A DNA stretch of 64,000 bases from Nectonema munidae (Eukaryota > Nematomorpha > Nectonematoida > Nectonematidae), in contig JAUIRK010000673.1 of the NCBI GenBank assembly GCA_030549495.1, forward strand, positions 1,116,001 to 1,180,000, read 5' to 3'. Below are positions 12,075 through 24,217 of the stretch, in pieces. The first letter of the stretch is position 1; each line of letters begins with the position of its first letter. The position numbers and the translations under genes were made by a program. The notes under the pieces are model-generated. The model saw nothing but the letters and a program-made list of their open reading frames with translations, was not told the origin of the DNA and made no database searches.

Positions 12075-12211
12075 TCTGCTTTTCTCTTCTACTTTTAGGA
12101 CAACCTATCTCTACCAACATCTGCATCTTCTTTAACCAACTCTCAAGCTTACGCGAGCATATCAGCTCACGCTGGAAAGTGCTTTGAAATCCACCTACCT
12201 ACCTACCTTTG

Positions 12212-12298
12212 GGTCAGTATAAAATGTACAACAAAATGGCCGACCAAAATGTACACCGTTTTATAATTTATATTTTTAAATCTAAAATCAAAATGGTT
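12212..12298 (+). repeat. Left terminal inverted repeat of the MULE element
   Basis: Begins GGGTCAGTATAAAATGTACA and carries a second TGTACA about 20 bases further in. Its reverse complement is found at 20514-20620. It abuts the CCTA tail of the preceding LINE. Confidence 0.8.
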
Positions 12299-14173
12299 GC
12301 TAATACAGTTTTGATTAAAATTTTTCCTTTTTAATAAACAACTTAAAAGGTAATTGTGTCATTTTTTCCACAAGTCAGTTTACTTTTGGCTTAATAACTA
12401 TTCTCCAATAGTATATTTTTAAAACCTATTGTTTGTAAGCAGAAAGCTAAATTTTCTGCTAAATAGCTTTTGATATGATTTTCCTTATCTATTCTTATTA
12501 AAGACTCATCCGTTTTCACTTCTCTATAATTTTTCAAATGATTAAATTTATATTTAAAAAATCAATTAAAACATTTTGATAACTCTAGGTTAAAAATTTT
12601 AATAGAAAGAAAAATGATCCCTTTTCAATATGATACAAATTATAGTATGCCAGAAAAACTTGTTTATCATAACATCTTTGTTTTTGATAGCATTTATATT
12701 AAAGTTCAATTATTCATTTTTATTAGATAATTATGTATACAAATTACTAGTTTTCCAGCTATTTACGCTTCCTTTGTTTTTTTTATAATTTCTTAATCAA
12801 TGCGAAAATTTGGATGACTCTTTATATAGATAAATTATATCTTTTAACGTTTAAATATAAACTTAATTCTAAATAATATTTTTACAATATAATGCCTCCA
12901 AAAATCTAACCTTAGGAGGTTACATGTTTTTTTTAATTCAAACAATAACCATCATCTCCATATGTGTGTGTTCAATGATGTATCGTATTATTTCCTATTC
13001 TTATAGCGAGTTTTTCATAAATTCATGCATATTTGTTTATTCTATATTTCGTATTTAAATACTCATTTTAATTTACACTATAAAAACGTTGTTTATTTCT
13101 TTGTTTTAATATAGATTTGGTTGAATTAAACGGTGTGTCTTCGTTTTGATACGGTGTGTGTTTGCAGCATTTACCATATAAGTGTAATTATCGATTACTT
13201 TTCCTTCATATATTTTATATTCTAATTAATCTTGTTTAAGTCGAATATAAACATTGTAAAAATCGCATCATAGCAAGGGCATTTAACTTGATAAAATACG
13301 TTCAGTTCTTCGCGGTTATGGTGGGATTGTGAGCTTACAGTGCACATATAATGCCTGGTAATAATCTTGACGTATTCATTAGACAAAAATTCTTTTATAA
13401 TAAATTTTAAAGGTTAAAATTTTTAAAAGAAAGAGAACCTGTGGGAGACAATGATCCCCCAGAGAAAGACAAGAGAACGATGATCCAATCCCAAATGGTT
13501 AACGCAATGGTCTATCTCTAAAGCAAAAGAATAAGACGAAAAGCCAATGGATTATCCGATAACAAAAAATGGCTCAATTTCCAGAAGAATATTCATAAAG
13601 TGTGTATATTTTTAACCACTAATCACACGCATGGACAATTCCCTTTTTTTTTTATCATAAGTACCTCGAGAATATTATTTATTGATGCGTCTCAATAACA
13701 TATATAACTACTATATTATATGTTCGTTCAAGGGATTTCTAGTTGTTGCAACATTTCCCGTATGATGTATGAGGCATTTCTTAAATAATTAAATATAGGA
13801 GCAGAAAAACTTTCTGGTATTATGTAGCTTTTAGCATTTATACTTTTCTATGGCTCTCGGGTTCAAGGTAGCCGAGATGAAAGTTCTTTTGTCAACTCTC
13901 CTTTTTGCTAATATCAAATTTTGTGATCACATCAGATGCATTTTCCATTGTATTTTTTTTGTTTTGCAAAATTCTATACTCATATTGATCATTTGAGTTT
14001 ACATGAACATATGTTTGTTACAATAAGTATAATGAATAATAGTCTAGCTTTAAAAACAAAACACTTTTATTTCAATATTATTTTCTTGTTTTTACTGATT
14101 ATAAATTTTAATTCTTATGAAAAGGCTCTTGAACGTTTAATGAAAAAGGTGACCAATACTAATAGAGAATTTC
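12299..14173. other. AT-rich 5' part of the MULE element
   Basis: No clear gene. It includes a short repeat at 13316-13410 annotated separately, and an open frame at 13936-14214 that could be the out-of-frame N-terminus of the OTU protein because it ends where that frame opens. It is otherwise low-complexity. Confidence 0.5.
13316..13410 (+). repeat. Short dispersed repeat with a 19-codon open frame
   Basis: The reverse complement of this block recurs at 39539-39640 (roughly three quarters identical by eye). Both copies contain an ATG followed by exactly 18 further codons and a stop at the same place: here MPGNNLDVFIRQKFFYNKF (13351-13410). Whether it is translated, an exon, or part of a transposon end is unknown. 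Confidence 0.6.
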
Positions 14174-16595
14174 TTGATACTCCTTTTTTTAATGGAATTG
14201 AAAAGAGCTGTTGATTTTGAGTCAATATTTCTGAGAAATGAAAGTTTAGTTTTTCAAAAGAACGTAAAATATTATAGAACTAATATTGACGATATTGCGT
14301 CATTATTAATCAATTTTTACGGACTTATGGATGAAAATATCCTTCTTACAACAAGTGGCGATGGAAACTGTCTTTTTAATGCCGTGTCTTTGTTTTTTGT
14401 TGACAACGAATCCCTTTCAGCGAAAATTAGAGTTCTAACAGGAATAAAAATTGTCAAGAATTATGATTTATATTCAAAAAATAATGCTTGGAATAAAATT
14501 GGAAACCTAGATGAAGCAGTAGAAAACGTTTTGGTGAATAGAGGGTGGTCAAACATCTTCACAATTAGTGCGCTTGTCAATGTCATCAAAACTCCGATAA
14601 AAATTCTTTACAAAAATAATATTTAAGACTCCACTTTCAAGTTTTCATATGAGATTTTTAATAAGATATTTCTACCTCATGGACAGGTGGTTGCTGAGGA
14701 GTACATACACATACTATTTACCTGTTCCTATTTTTCAGAAAATTGGAACATTAGATTTTATCCAAATCACTTTGTACCCCTGATAAATTATCATTCTGCT
14801 GATATGTATAATGATTTTGTCGATATTGTAGATAATTGTTTTGAAAAAAAATGATGTTGAAGAATCTAAATTTGAGAAAATTAATGCGCTGAACTGCAGG
14901 TCCAATCATATTTCTCTAGATCACACATATTGCTTTGCAGACTCTTCATCTTGCAATCTTCCTTATTTAGCTTTAAAAAATAAGTTTCTATCCACAAAAG
15001 AATGGTACTCTTTTTTAACACGCTCTGTGTCTCCCTTACAAGAAACACCAGAAGGTCCCAAAGAACACATGGCCTTCTTAGTTACACCTAAATACTTTAA
15101 ATGGAGAATATACTATCACGACGATTGTGGAAGTTGGCAATCTAACTGTTCAAAATACACCAATTATTTGCTAGATGAAAGCGAAAATTTGTACATTGCC
15201 AAAGGCATTGATCCTGTGTTAATTTTAAAACGATATTATTCAAAGCTAAAGGGTAATCCTAGTTACGTAAGGCGTATCTCTCATTTTGTAAAAGTACCAG
15301 AAAAGTTCGATCATAACAACAAAATGACCTATGAATATATTGGTACATATCCTGGTGGTTCTCTTCATGGAAACGCGAAAATAAATGAAATATATATCAA
15401 AACAGCGTTGGAAACAAAAGATAAAATTTTACATGAATTAACTAAAGAAAAAATAGTTAGGAAAATTCATACAGAGTTATTGTTGAAGGATTTTGTAATT
15501 AGAGACGCTAGATGCATAACAAATATGAAATATAATCTAAAAAAGGATTCTACACCATACCCAAGAAAAAATATGGCTGACGATATACAGAATGTTTTAA
15601 ATGAAATATCACTTGGTGATAAATATATTAGAATCTCTGTTAATACATCTAATAATCCCCCTTGCTTCATTCTCTACACAGACTTTCAAATGCAACATCT
15701 GATTTCGGCCGAGAATAATAAATATACAGACCGTACATTTAACTTGTCTTCTTGTTATTTAACAATAATTGTCTTCCAAGAAAAAAAATCAAAAGAAAAC
15801 ATACTCTTCATAATCCAATAATCACAGGTCCCATATTTTTACACTGGAACGCTACATATGAAACCTACTTCTAGTTTTTCAGTCATTTGGCAATGAAAAT
15901 AGGCAATATAAACATAGTCTTTTGTTGCGATAAAGAAAAGGCCATCATAAAAGCGATTAAGTCAACCTCTCAAAAGGCAAATATCATTTTGTGTTCAAGA
16001 CATTTGAAACAAACACTTATAAGGAACAATACATTTAAAATTTTGTTAAATAATGAATTTGATGACCTAGAAAATCTTTTTTTTTGTAATGATGGACTAC
16101 TGGCGTGCAACAATATCACAAACTTTAACTTGAAAGCAAACTATATTTTGAAAAAATATCAAAGCAGGTTTGGTGAATATTTAAAGCACTTTATTAGTTA
16201 GATTGAAAAAAATATTCTGAAAGAGACTGAACTTTCCAAATATACCTTTCAATTATATGAATAATCTTTGTGAGTCAAAGAATCACGTGATGAAACTTTT
16301 AACTGACTAGAAATGTCAGAGAATAAGCGATCTAATCAGCTTGCTACGCGAAGAAGTTAAAAGAGATGAAATTTTACTCAGATCGGCTGTGGTTAGACAA
16401 AGCGAATGTTTTATGGATTCATCTTTAAAATTTGCAAGAAAAAATGAGTCTCATAAAAGAAATTCTCAACATATCGCCATTTCTTCAGATGGAATGTTGA
16501 TTATACCAAAAATGAATACTTGTGCAAAAAAACCTGGATGTAAAGCTATCAAGTCGAGTAAGACAAGGAGTTTAAATAAAAATATTTTAAATTGA
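14174..16595 (+). pseudogene. OTU-domain protease / MULE transposase polyprotein, decayed
   Basis: The N-terminal part (14174-14851, one TAA at 14624-14626) has the OTU catalytic signature SGDGNCLFNAVS near 14356 and a likely catalytic His in YPNHFVPL near 14770. OTU proteases cleave ubiquitin-like chains. A frame change in an A8 run near 14845 leads into 14841-15821, which ends in a MULE-like core (LYTDFQMQHL, then DRTFNLSSCYLTIIVF with the first catalytic Asp). Another frame change in an A8 run near 15780 leads to a segment (HNPIITGPIFLHW) with one stop near 15873 and then CCDKEKAI, where the second Asp lies, and CSRHLKQ. A C-terminal remnant is at 16341-16595. At least three frame breaks or stops show it is dead here. 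The true start is unclear. Confidence 0.75.
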
Positions 16596-16670
16596 TTTTA
16601 CATAACGATAGAGTAGCGAATAAAAATATTAGCTTTAAATATCTTTGACGGGAAAGTACAAAAATATTTT

Positions 16671-19151
16671 ATGAAGTATAATACTAATTTATATATACTA
16701 ATTATATTATACTTCATCTCATTATTCTGCCGATTGATTGATCCACTCAAAGGTAATATTAACAAACTTGTTTCTGAGAATGTTTCTGATTTCTTAAATG
16801 TTTTGCAATCTAATTTCTTAAAACCTGCCATAACAGGAATAACACGAGATATATCAGGAACTTTAATAGACAATATTTTTATACCAATAAACGTATCTAT
16901 TTATAAATCTTTTATCTTCCCTACATCATTATCGGATCATAATATTATTTTATTTTCTTTGAACATAAAGGAATCATGCTCATCTTTTCGTTTTTCGAAA
17001 TCATTTAATGAAAATAAATTCGTTGAAAAAATAGCTAGATTTGATTGGTTTAACTTTACTAAACCTAATCTTGATCTGCCTGAAGAATTGGCCAATTCGA
17101 TTAATTTTAAAATTGCAAAAATAGTAAATGAGTGCACTAAAATTAAGATATTAAATAAAAATTCAAAATATAATCATAAACAAAATTATTGGATAACATT
17201 TGATTTACTCAATCTGATTAAAATAAGAGATATCTGTCATGCAAAGTTAAAAAAATGTAATACAAATCCCAAACTCAAAAAGGAATTTATTAAATATAGA
17301 AACGAGGTTAAAACTAAAATCAAACATTTGAAAAAAAATTATTATTCTAAAATCTTTAGCGGTATAGGTTCACCCAAGGACACTTGGAATAAAATTAATA
17401 AAATAATTAAGCCATGTAAAAATGAAAAATATGCGATTAAAATAAATGATAAAATAGAAACTAACTTAGAAACAATTACGAATATGTTTAATGATCAGTT
17501 TACATCAATCACAGACACAGCTAATGATGATAATATAAATGATAACGTATCTAATTATCTTGAAAAAGTTAATCATCGATTTACTCTAAGTAAAATAAAT
17601 GAAATCGACATTATTACTGCAATGAATGAAATCAAAAAATTCATGTGATATCAGCAATATTTCAATATATAAATTGAGTTTGATATTAAACTATATAATC
17701 AAATATCTAGTTATTGCCTTCAATTCATGTATCGAGTTCAGTGTTTATCCTACTTCATTTAAACTTGCAAAGATGATTCCCGTTTTCAAAAAAGGAAATA
17801 AATTTTCAATGAATAATTATAGGCCTATAAATATTATCAATACCCTATCAAAACTTTTCGAAAAAATTATATATAACCAGATTCATTCATATATAAACAA
17901 ATTAAATTTATTATACAAATATCAGTTTGGGTTTAGGTCTAAATATAGTACAGAACATCTACATATATTTTTTTTAGAAAAAATCCAATATTATTTAGAT
18001 AACTCAGATAGTGTTATAGCTATATTTCTCGATTTAAGTAAAGCGTTCGATACGATTTCACATTCAAAACTTTTAATAAAATTGGATCATTTTGGCTTTT
18101 CTCAGTCTACTATATCTTTTTTTGAATCATATCTTTCATATAGACAACAACTTGTTACTATAGACAATATAAATTCCTCGATAAAACATACTTCTTCTGG
18201 AGTACCTCAGGGTTCCATTTTGGGGCCAATACTGTTTTGCTTATATATAAATGATATTTACACTTCAAATACGATATTTGATTATTACTTGTTTGCTGAT
18301 GACAACACTATTATTACCACTTTCTAGATTTAGTACCCTTTCTAATATTTCTGAGGATATTTCTTCAAACTTAAATTCAATAGACAAATGGTGCACTGCA
18401 AATTCTCTGAAGATAAATCATGATAAATCAAAAGCAATGGTATTTTCTAATAACAATATTAGTTGTCGCAAATTATATGCCAGTAGGTTTGGTCTTGAGA
18501 TAGTTGATAAGTTTAATCTTTTAGGTTTAATGGTGAACAATAAGTGTTCATGGTCAGATCATGTAAATTACTTGTCTTCTAAAGAAAGTAGTGTACTTGG
18601 TTTGTTTAAAAGATTTAAAAATGATTTCAATATAAACATTAAATTAAATTTATATAATTCTTTGGTTACCTCATTTTTACTATAGCGTAGTAAATTGGGG
18701 TCATGCTAATATTTCTAAGCTTGAAATTTTACAAAAGAAAGTTTTAAGAACAGTATTTAATTTAAAGTACAGAGAGCACACCACACCATCGTTTGTTAAT
18801 AATAATTTATTGAAATTAAAGGATATATATCACGTTCAGATATCAAAATTTATATACAAATACAATCATAATATGCTTCCTATAATTTTCAATGATTGGA
18901 TTCCCTCAATATATCAAAATCCACATCACTCGCTGCGGTTTCCAACTAAATTTGTAATCCCATATTTTAGGCTTCCAACTTCTAAAAGGTATTTAAAATA
19001 CAGAGTAATATGCTTTTGGAATGAATTTTTATATAACTCGGAACTCATTTGTACTTCGTCTTATAATTTTAAATATAAAATAAAAGAATACTTTATAAGT
19101 AAATATGAAATGAATTGTATAATTAAGGATTGTTTCTTATGTTCAACCTAG
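16671..19151 (+). pseudogene. LINE endonuclease/reverse transcriptase, frameshifted
   Basis: Four consecutive pieces in changing frames: 16671-17648, 17626-18327, 18251-18685 and about 18680-19151. RT motifs seen are NYRPINIINTLSKLFEKII, then FLDLSKAFDTISHSKLL, then SGVPQGSILGPILFCLYIND and the catalytic FADDN near 18290. The C-terminal part (NWGHANISKLEILQKKVLR) matches the thumb and tail of CR1/Jockey-type LINEs. Three frameshifts make it inactive. The AT-rich codon use is like the surroundings and unlike the C-rich LINE at 7-12 kb. Confidence 0.85.
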
Positions 19152-19626
19152 TAACACTAACTCCTATTTATAGTATATATATACACCCTCATCTTGAGTA
19201 TTCTGAATAATTTTCTCCATAATTATACATAAATATTTATCAAACCCTGTCTTCATATATGATTCGTAGCATTTGTATAATCGTTCCTTCTTTGTGATGT
19301 TTTTTTTCTTCCTTTTTTTACTATTTAGTTATTTATTCGCCATTCTTTTCTATGATGTAATTATTTATTTTATGATTATTATATGAACTATTTTCAAATA
19401 CATTTTTTACATATATTGTTAACTTTTCTATATTTGTTCTGGATAAAATGAATTCTATTAGGATACTCATACCAGCGGCTTGAAATGACCTTTTGAGTTT
19501 CCTCGCATTTTAACGTGAAATTTGTAATACATCTTTTCTTCATAAATATTTTATAATGATTAAATGACATGAATATTATTATTTTTTTCTTTGTTATGCG
19601 AAATAAATTCTTCTTCTTCTTCTTCT
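16671..19626 (+). mobile_element. 5'-truncated CR1/Jockey-group LINE inserted in the MULE element
   Basis: The coding part starts inside the endonuclease (SLSDHNIILFSL) and continues through a reverse transcriptase to a stop near 19151. It then has a 3' untranslated part ending in a (TTC)n tail at 19608-19626, typical of LINE insertion by target-primed reverse transcription. Truncation at the 5' end is usual for such copies. I could not identify the target duplication. Confidence 0.8.
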
Positions 19627-20513
19627 AACAGCCGGGGATCCAATATTTAAAAAGCGGAGGTAGATAAAAACAATATTTTAGAAATCGTATTTTGCCTAGT
19701 AATTTTTGGAAATTAATTGGTCTCTTTGCAATTTATGCTATTCTTAAAATATTTCAGATCATCAAATCTAATAATAACGTCAAAAAAATATAAAAAACAA
19801 TTTTATATGAGATGGGGCAAACCTGACTTGCTTAAAAAAAGAGTTCTACTGTGAAAAACGTTTTTAAACCAACGGTATCTAATCACATAACTAAATTAAC
19901 TTTAAATTAATTTAACAAACCTGAAACATTCGTTGACAATTTTAAAAAAAATGATGATAAAATCGTAATTTAATGAAAAAAATATCAAATCTTAAAATTT
20001 TAGTAAAATATAAGTAAATTGCACATATTTATTTCAAAACTTTTAATGTTAATAGCAAGTTAATTTATACAGAAAATGATTTTCAAATTTCGCGTTCAAC
20101 ATGTTTTATCTTCTTGAGTTTAATCCTAAATAAAACAAGAAATATAAATATTGCATATAATACTTAATAACTAATAAATGTTTCAAGCAAATTTAAGTTA
20201 TCGTAACTCTAGAAAAATGTATCAGAAATTTATTTAAAATTGAGATTGAGCAAAATTAAGTAGAATTATGTGAATTTATTTTTGTGTTGCATATGAAAAT
20301 ATAAAATATGGCATCATTTGAAGAATTATAAAAATCTATTAAGAAATTATATAAGATGAACGATAGTAATCTAATAAATTATTTTAATTATTAATTCTAG
20401 GAAACGAGTATTTTTCAAAAAGAAAAAATAAAACTTACCAAAAAATAAGGGAAAAAGAGTCTTAAACATAAAAATGTATTGAAAATTCTATGGGGGAACT
20501 AAATTTTAGGACA
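19627..20513. other. AT-rich 3' part of the MULE element
   Basis: No open frame or repeat end recognised between the LINE tail and the right inverted repeat. Strongly A/T with scattered T and A runs. Confidence 0.5.
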
Positions 20514-20620
20514 CCATTTTGATTTTGGATTTAAAAATGGTGGAGGGGGATTTAAAAATAAAAATTATAAAACGGTGTACATTTTAGTCGGCAATTTTGG
20601 TGTACATATTATACTGACCC
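20514..20620 (-). repeat. Right terminal inverted repeat of the MULE element
   Basis: Reverse complement begins GGGTCAGTATAATATGTACA, matching 12212-12298. It contains a 20-base insertion relative to the left copy (C-rich on the reverse strand) that repeats its TTTTTAAATC context. Confidence 0.8.
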
Positions 20621-20812
20621 CTTTTTTTATAAACTTCTACGGTTTCCCTTAATTAAATACATAAAAAATAATAAAAATTAAAGGAAATAAAATTTTAAAT
20701 AAATAAACAATAAAACTTATTATTGCTGAATAAGATAATAAATTTACTTATGTAAAAGTGAAAAAACTGGTTTAAAATAATTTAAACATTTCTGCCCATA
20801 TTTTAGTAATAC

Positions 20813-22215
20813 CCATTTATAAGAGATACCTCTTTTAATTAAAAATGGGTGACAGAGTTTTTAGTATATTTTTTTAAAGTGGATTGAAAATTTTAGATTG
20901 GACTGGAAGTTAAGTCCTGGATATTTGATAGTCTTTGAGGCAGGTATGGAGGTAGTGGTATTTAAATAAAGGGGTGAATGTTGTGTGTGTCTGCGTGTAA
21001 AGTAAATGAGGCTGGTTTTGCTGGAGTTAAAGAATATCTTATGTGTGTTTGCTCTTTCTTGTAACCTTAGTAGAAATGAAGAGCATTTGGTGAGGTTTTC
21101 TTGTTGAGAGTTAGTTGTGAAAGTGTATAATATGTCATCTGAAAAACATTGAGAGAATTCCGTGATGGTGTAGATGAGATCGAGAAGCGGGTCTATGAGA
21201 ACTAGACAGAGGATATCGGAAAGACATCCTTCTTGGGGTATCGAGAAGGTTAGCTTAACAGCTGTTTGAAAGGTATGAGCCTATAAATTTTATGATGTAA
21301 GGAGAAAATAATTTGTGAGCGAGGTTTGTGATAATGGCAGGATGCTAGGCTGAGTTGAAAGTATTGTCTATGTCAGGAAAATTGTAGAAGGTTTCTGAGT
21401 AGAAAGGAAAGAGTCAAGGTAGGTTTTTAGAAGAGTTAGTGCTGTTTCCGTATTTTTGTTAGGAGCATATGCAAATTTGGTTTGATGGATGAGGTCATGG
21501 GATAGGATGTAGTGGACTATACGTTTGCGAATGATTTTTTCGAAAAGTTTGCCTAGAATGGGTTTTACTGCTGTGTTTAATTCTTTTAGAGTGATTGGAG
21601 ATAAGGTAGGGTTTTGGAGTGTTCTCCGATTGTGGGAAGTCAGGGGAAAAGATTGTCGATAGAAATGGAGGTTTGTAATGTGTTGTATAATCGGATGAGC
21701 AGGGAAGTATTGTTTCAGGGAGAATAGAAGTTTTTTTCTTTTTAGTTAGCCTTTTGATGATGTTTCATGGATTGTTTGAGTTTTTTAATGTTGGCAGTGA
21801 GTTGTTGAGATACGTGAGCCAGTGGGTGGGGTACTTTTTATTTTGTTTTTATAACTTTTGATAGTTTATGAGAAGCTGAACAGTTATGAATGAGTGATCT
21901 GAAGTTAGGTGTCGGAGATCGACCAATTAGATATGAGATTGAGAGTGTTTGAAGTGGTTATTGTGAGGTCAATGTGAGATGGTATTGTTCGTTGTTATAA
22001 GAACGTTGGTATGTACGATTTTTAGAGTTATCAGCGAGATATAGGTTGTTAGAGCATAAGAAATTTATGATTTGTTGTCCTCGTGGATTTTCTTTGTGGT
22101 CCCAGATGTGTGATCGAGCGTTGCAATCGGTTTACATAATCAAATGATATGTTGACGGGTAATGGTTGAGTGTGTGCGGTGAGAAAGAGAGTTGTTAGAT
22201 TTTGTTGGAGTGAAT
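20813..22215 (-). mobile_element. Partial inverted copy of the 7-12 kb LINE (RT region)
   Basis: Read on the minus strand it matches about 8700-10672 of the upstream LINE, including the region around the catalytic SDD and LLNLIHTI-type context. The plus strand is G/T-rich, mirroring the A/C-rich sense strand of the other copy. Frequent mismatches and indels show it is old. Both ends are truncated relative to the longer copy. Confidence 0.8.
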
Positions 22216-22299
22216 TTTTTTTTTAGATTTTAATTTCTAAATTCTTTATTAATGAAAAAAAAACAAAAACTAATTAAAGTTAAAAAATAAAAATAACAA

Positions 22300-23160
22300 T
22301 TTTTGAAACAATATAAAGTAAAAAAATTCTACCTTTTTGTAATGAAAACAACGCCGGTGACATTTACCCTTGTAGTCATTCAGTTTTGTCTCCCTTTGAA
22401 GCATCCAACAGTAGTCAGATAAGTACACATCTCTTTCACAATTTTTTCATAATCTGGACTTCCATGATTTTTCAAAAAATTCGTTAAATGAATTTTTTGA
22501 GACTTTTTCATGGTATCTTCTGTACAACATCAACGCAAATATCACAATTTTTATCTTTCATCAACTTTCTTATGTCAGATGCGACAAAACTCTATCTTTG
22601 ATTTTGGCCTTGGGGAGTTATTTTACGAAATACTTTATAATTCCTTACTTAATGTGAAGTGGTGGCAATAAAATATTGTTAGTATTGATTAAACTTTCTC
22701 TCAAAACGTTTTTGGTTAAAGGAATCAGTGAATTTCTGATTAGCCAACGTTGTTCAGTCCAACGAAGATTCCTCGCTCTGCTATCCCACTCACATAAAAA
22801 ACATGACAATTTTATGTATCCTAGCTGGTGCCCCAACAGCATACATAAAATTTTTAGATCGCGGCAAATCTTCTAGATGTATCATTCATAATAAATTTGA
22901 TTGAAAAGTAAAGCAAAATTTTGATATGATTCCTCTATAATCACGGAGTGACCAACAGGAATTGAAACAATTTTTTAATATGTAGAAACACTGCTTTGAG
23001 ATTTTTTTTAGTTGAATCAATGAAAAGACTCCAGTCTTTTACTATATTTCATGCCAAATCTTTCTACCAGACCTTGAGGATCATTACAAAAAACCCAAAT
23101 ATTTTCTTCAATAAAGTAGGATAAAAACACTTTCAATTTTTCCATTAATTTTAATGAGTT
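22300..23160 (-). pseudogene. Degenerate copy of a repetitive arthropod protein family (motif LLPPLHIK)
   Basis: Minus-strand translation shows recognisable blocks in order: NDPQGLVERFG near 23080, IPVGHSVIIEESY near 22945, LGYIKLSCFLCEWDSRARN near 22800, and LLPPLHIK near 22655, then FVK and a C-terminal part to about 22300. I recall this block order from many near-identical predicted proteins in arthropod and other animal genomes that behave like transposon-borne genes; no function is known to me. Several stops interrupt the frame, the longest open piece being 22645-22842. It lies between the inverted LINE copy and AT-rich DNA. Confidence 0.6.
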
Positions 23161-23559
23161 ATTCATTACCTTTTTTAGGTTTGATTCTATTATTGATTAT
23201 TCTTTAGTGCTTCTTTATATTCAAAATTTTAGAATAATAAATATATTTTAGTATTTTTATTTCAATTTTAAATTTATTTCCATAAAGGATACTTTTACTC
23301 TTGTTAAATATAGCTTTTTATGATAATAGACACGCTTTTTTATTATCCTATGTAATCCAAGTGTTGCATTTCTGTTTGTATTTATATTTAATTCGAATAG
23401 TTCTAATTTTCAGAGAATTAAATATTTCTCTGTCTATTTTAGAATCAATAAAGCATAAATTCAGGATTATCAAAATACTTTTTTATATAGCAAAAATAAA
23501 AGCGTTTCTAGTCGGGTTTTTTGAAATCCGAGGTTATATGATAGTAATTGATGCAATAT

Positions 23560-23779
23560 AAACAAAATTATACTTTCGTAAAATTGGGTCCAAGAAATAG
23601 TATATCATTTTGACATACCTTTTTAAAATGCTCTTCTTTTAGAAATAAAATAAAATTAAAACAACTACACTTCTTAAATTTCTACTCAACGATTTTTTCA
23701 AACGTAACTTTTGGTAGGTTATTCTTTAGTCCAGGAAATATTTTGCTAATCAAAATAAATTTTTCTTCTTCTTCTTCTA
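23560..23779 (+). mobile_element. LINE 3' end remnant with (TTC)n tail
   Basis: Ends AAATTTTTCTTCTTCTTCTT and so resembles the tail of the LINE at 19608-19626. Only the last part is recognisable; the start is approximate. Confidence 0.5.
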
Positions 23780-24005
23780 GTCGAGGTATTCTATTCATTT
23801 TATTTTAAATTTATTTTCAATTTCTTTAGAGTTAAGTTTATTCATCGCTTTTTTATTTGTCCTAAGAAAGATATAAATAAAATCTTCGAGTTTACTTTTA
23901 ATTTATTTTTTGCTTAAATTATTAGAATCTTTGAGTTTAGTAAACTTATCAATTAAATTTAATGAATCCCAAAAATAATAAATAATATATAAAAAATAAC
24001 AAATA

Positions 24006-24120
24006 GAAGAAGAAGAAGATATATATTTGCTAACAATAAGCTGGATCATTAAAAGGCTTACGGGAGCCGCTTGATATAATGACTCAAAATAAGACATATT
24101 TTATATACAAATAAATATGC
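24006..24120 (-). mobile_element. LINE 3' end remnant, opposite orientation
   Basis: (GAA)n at 24006-24019 is the reverse complement of the TTC tail. The adjoining sequence read on the minus strand contains AGCGGCTCCCGTAAG, similar in place and kind to AGCGGCTTGAAATGACC in the LINE at 19 kb. It faces the 23560-23779 copy tail to tail. Confidence 0.5.
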
Positions 24121-24175
24121 ACCAAAATAATTATAATATACATGCATTGTTGAGAAAAGACGAGTGGGAAAACAA

Positions 24176-24217
24176 AATGTGTGTAAACAATTATAATTAA
24201 TATTGTTTACACACATT
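24176..24217. repeat. Perfect 16-bp inverted repeat (hairpin) with 10-base loop
   Basis: Arms AATGTGTGTAAACAAT (24176-24191) and its exact reverse complement (24202-24217). No T run or gene boundary makes it a terminator. It may be the core of a MITE or simply a cruciform-prone palindrome. Confidence 0.85.

Larger units (their letters stand above)
7262..12210 (+). mobile_element. Non-LTR retrotransposon (LINE) with RNase H, decayed
   Basis: Near full-length element with ORF1 (zinc-knuckle protein) and ORF2 (endonuclease, reverse transcriptase, RNase H), both broken by frameshifts. It ends in a (CCTA)n tail at about 12194-12210, directly against the inverted repeat of the next element. Having an RNase H after the RT is known for the I, Loa and related clades; I cannot assign the clade further. 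The sense strand is very poor in G from end to end, unlike its surroundings. A partial inverted copy lies at 20813-22215. The 5' end is not sharply defined. Confidence 0.85.
12212..20620 (+). mobile_element. Large Mutator-like (MULE) element with OTU protease domain, bounded by inverted repeats
   Basis: The ends 12212-12298 and 20514-20620 are inverted copies of each other (GGGTCAGTATAA outermost), about 85% alike by eye, with a 20-base extra block in the right copy. Between them lies a decayed reading frame with an OTU-type cysteine protease followed by a MULE-like transposase (14174-16595), and a LINE inserted behind it. Some animal Mutator relatives, such as Phantom-type elements, are reported to carry OTU domains; assigning this one is inference. 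No clean 8-9 bp target duplication is visible (left flank CCTACCTTT, right flank CTTTTTTTA). The span is about 8.4 kb, about 5.4 kb without the LINE. Confidence 0.7.
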
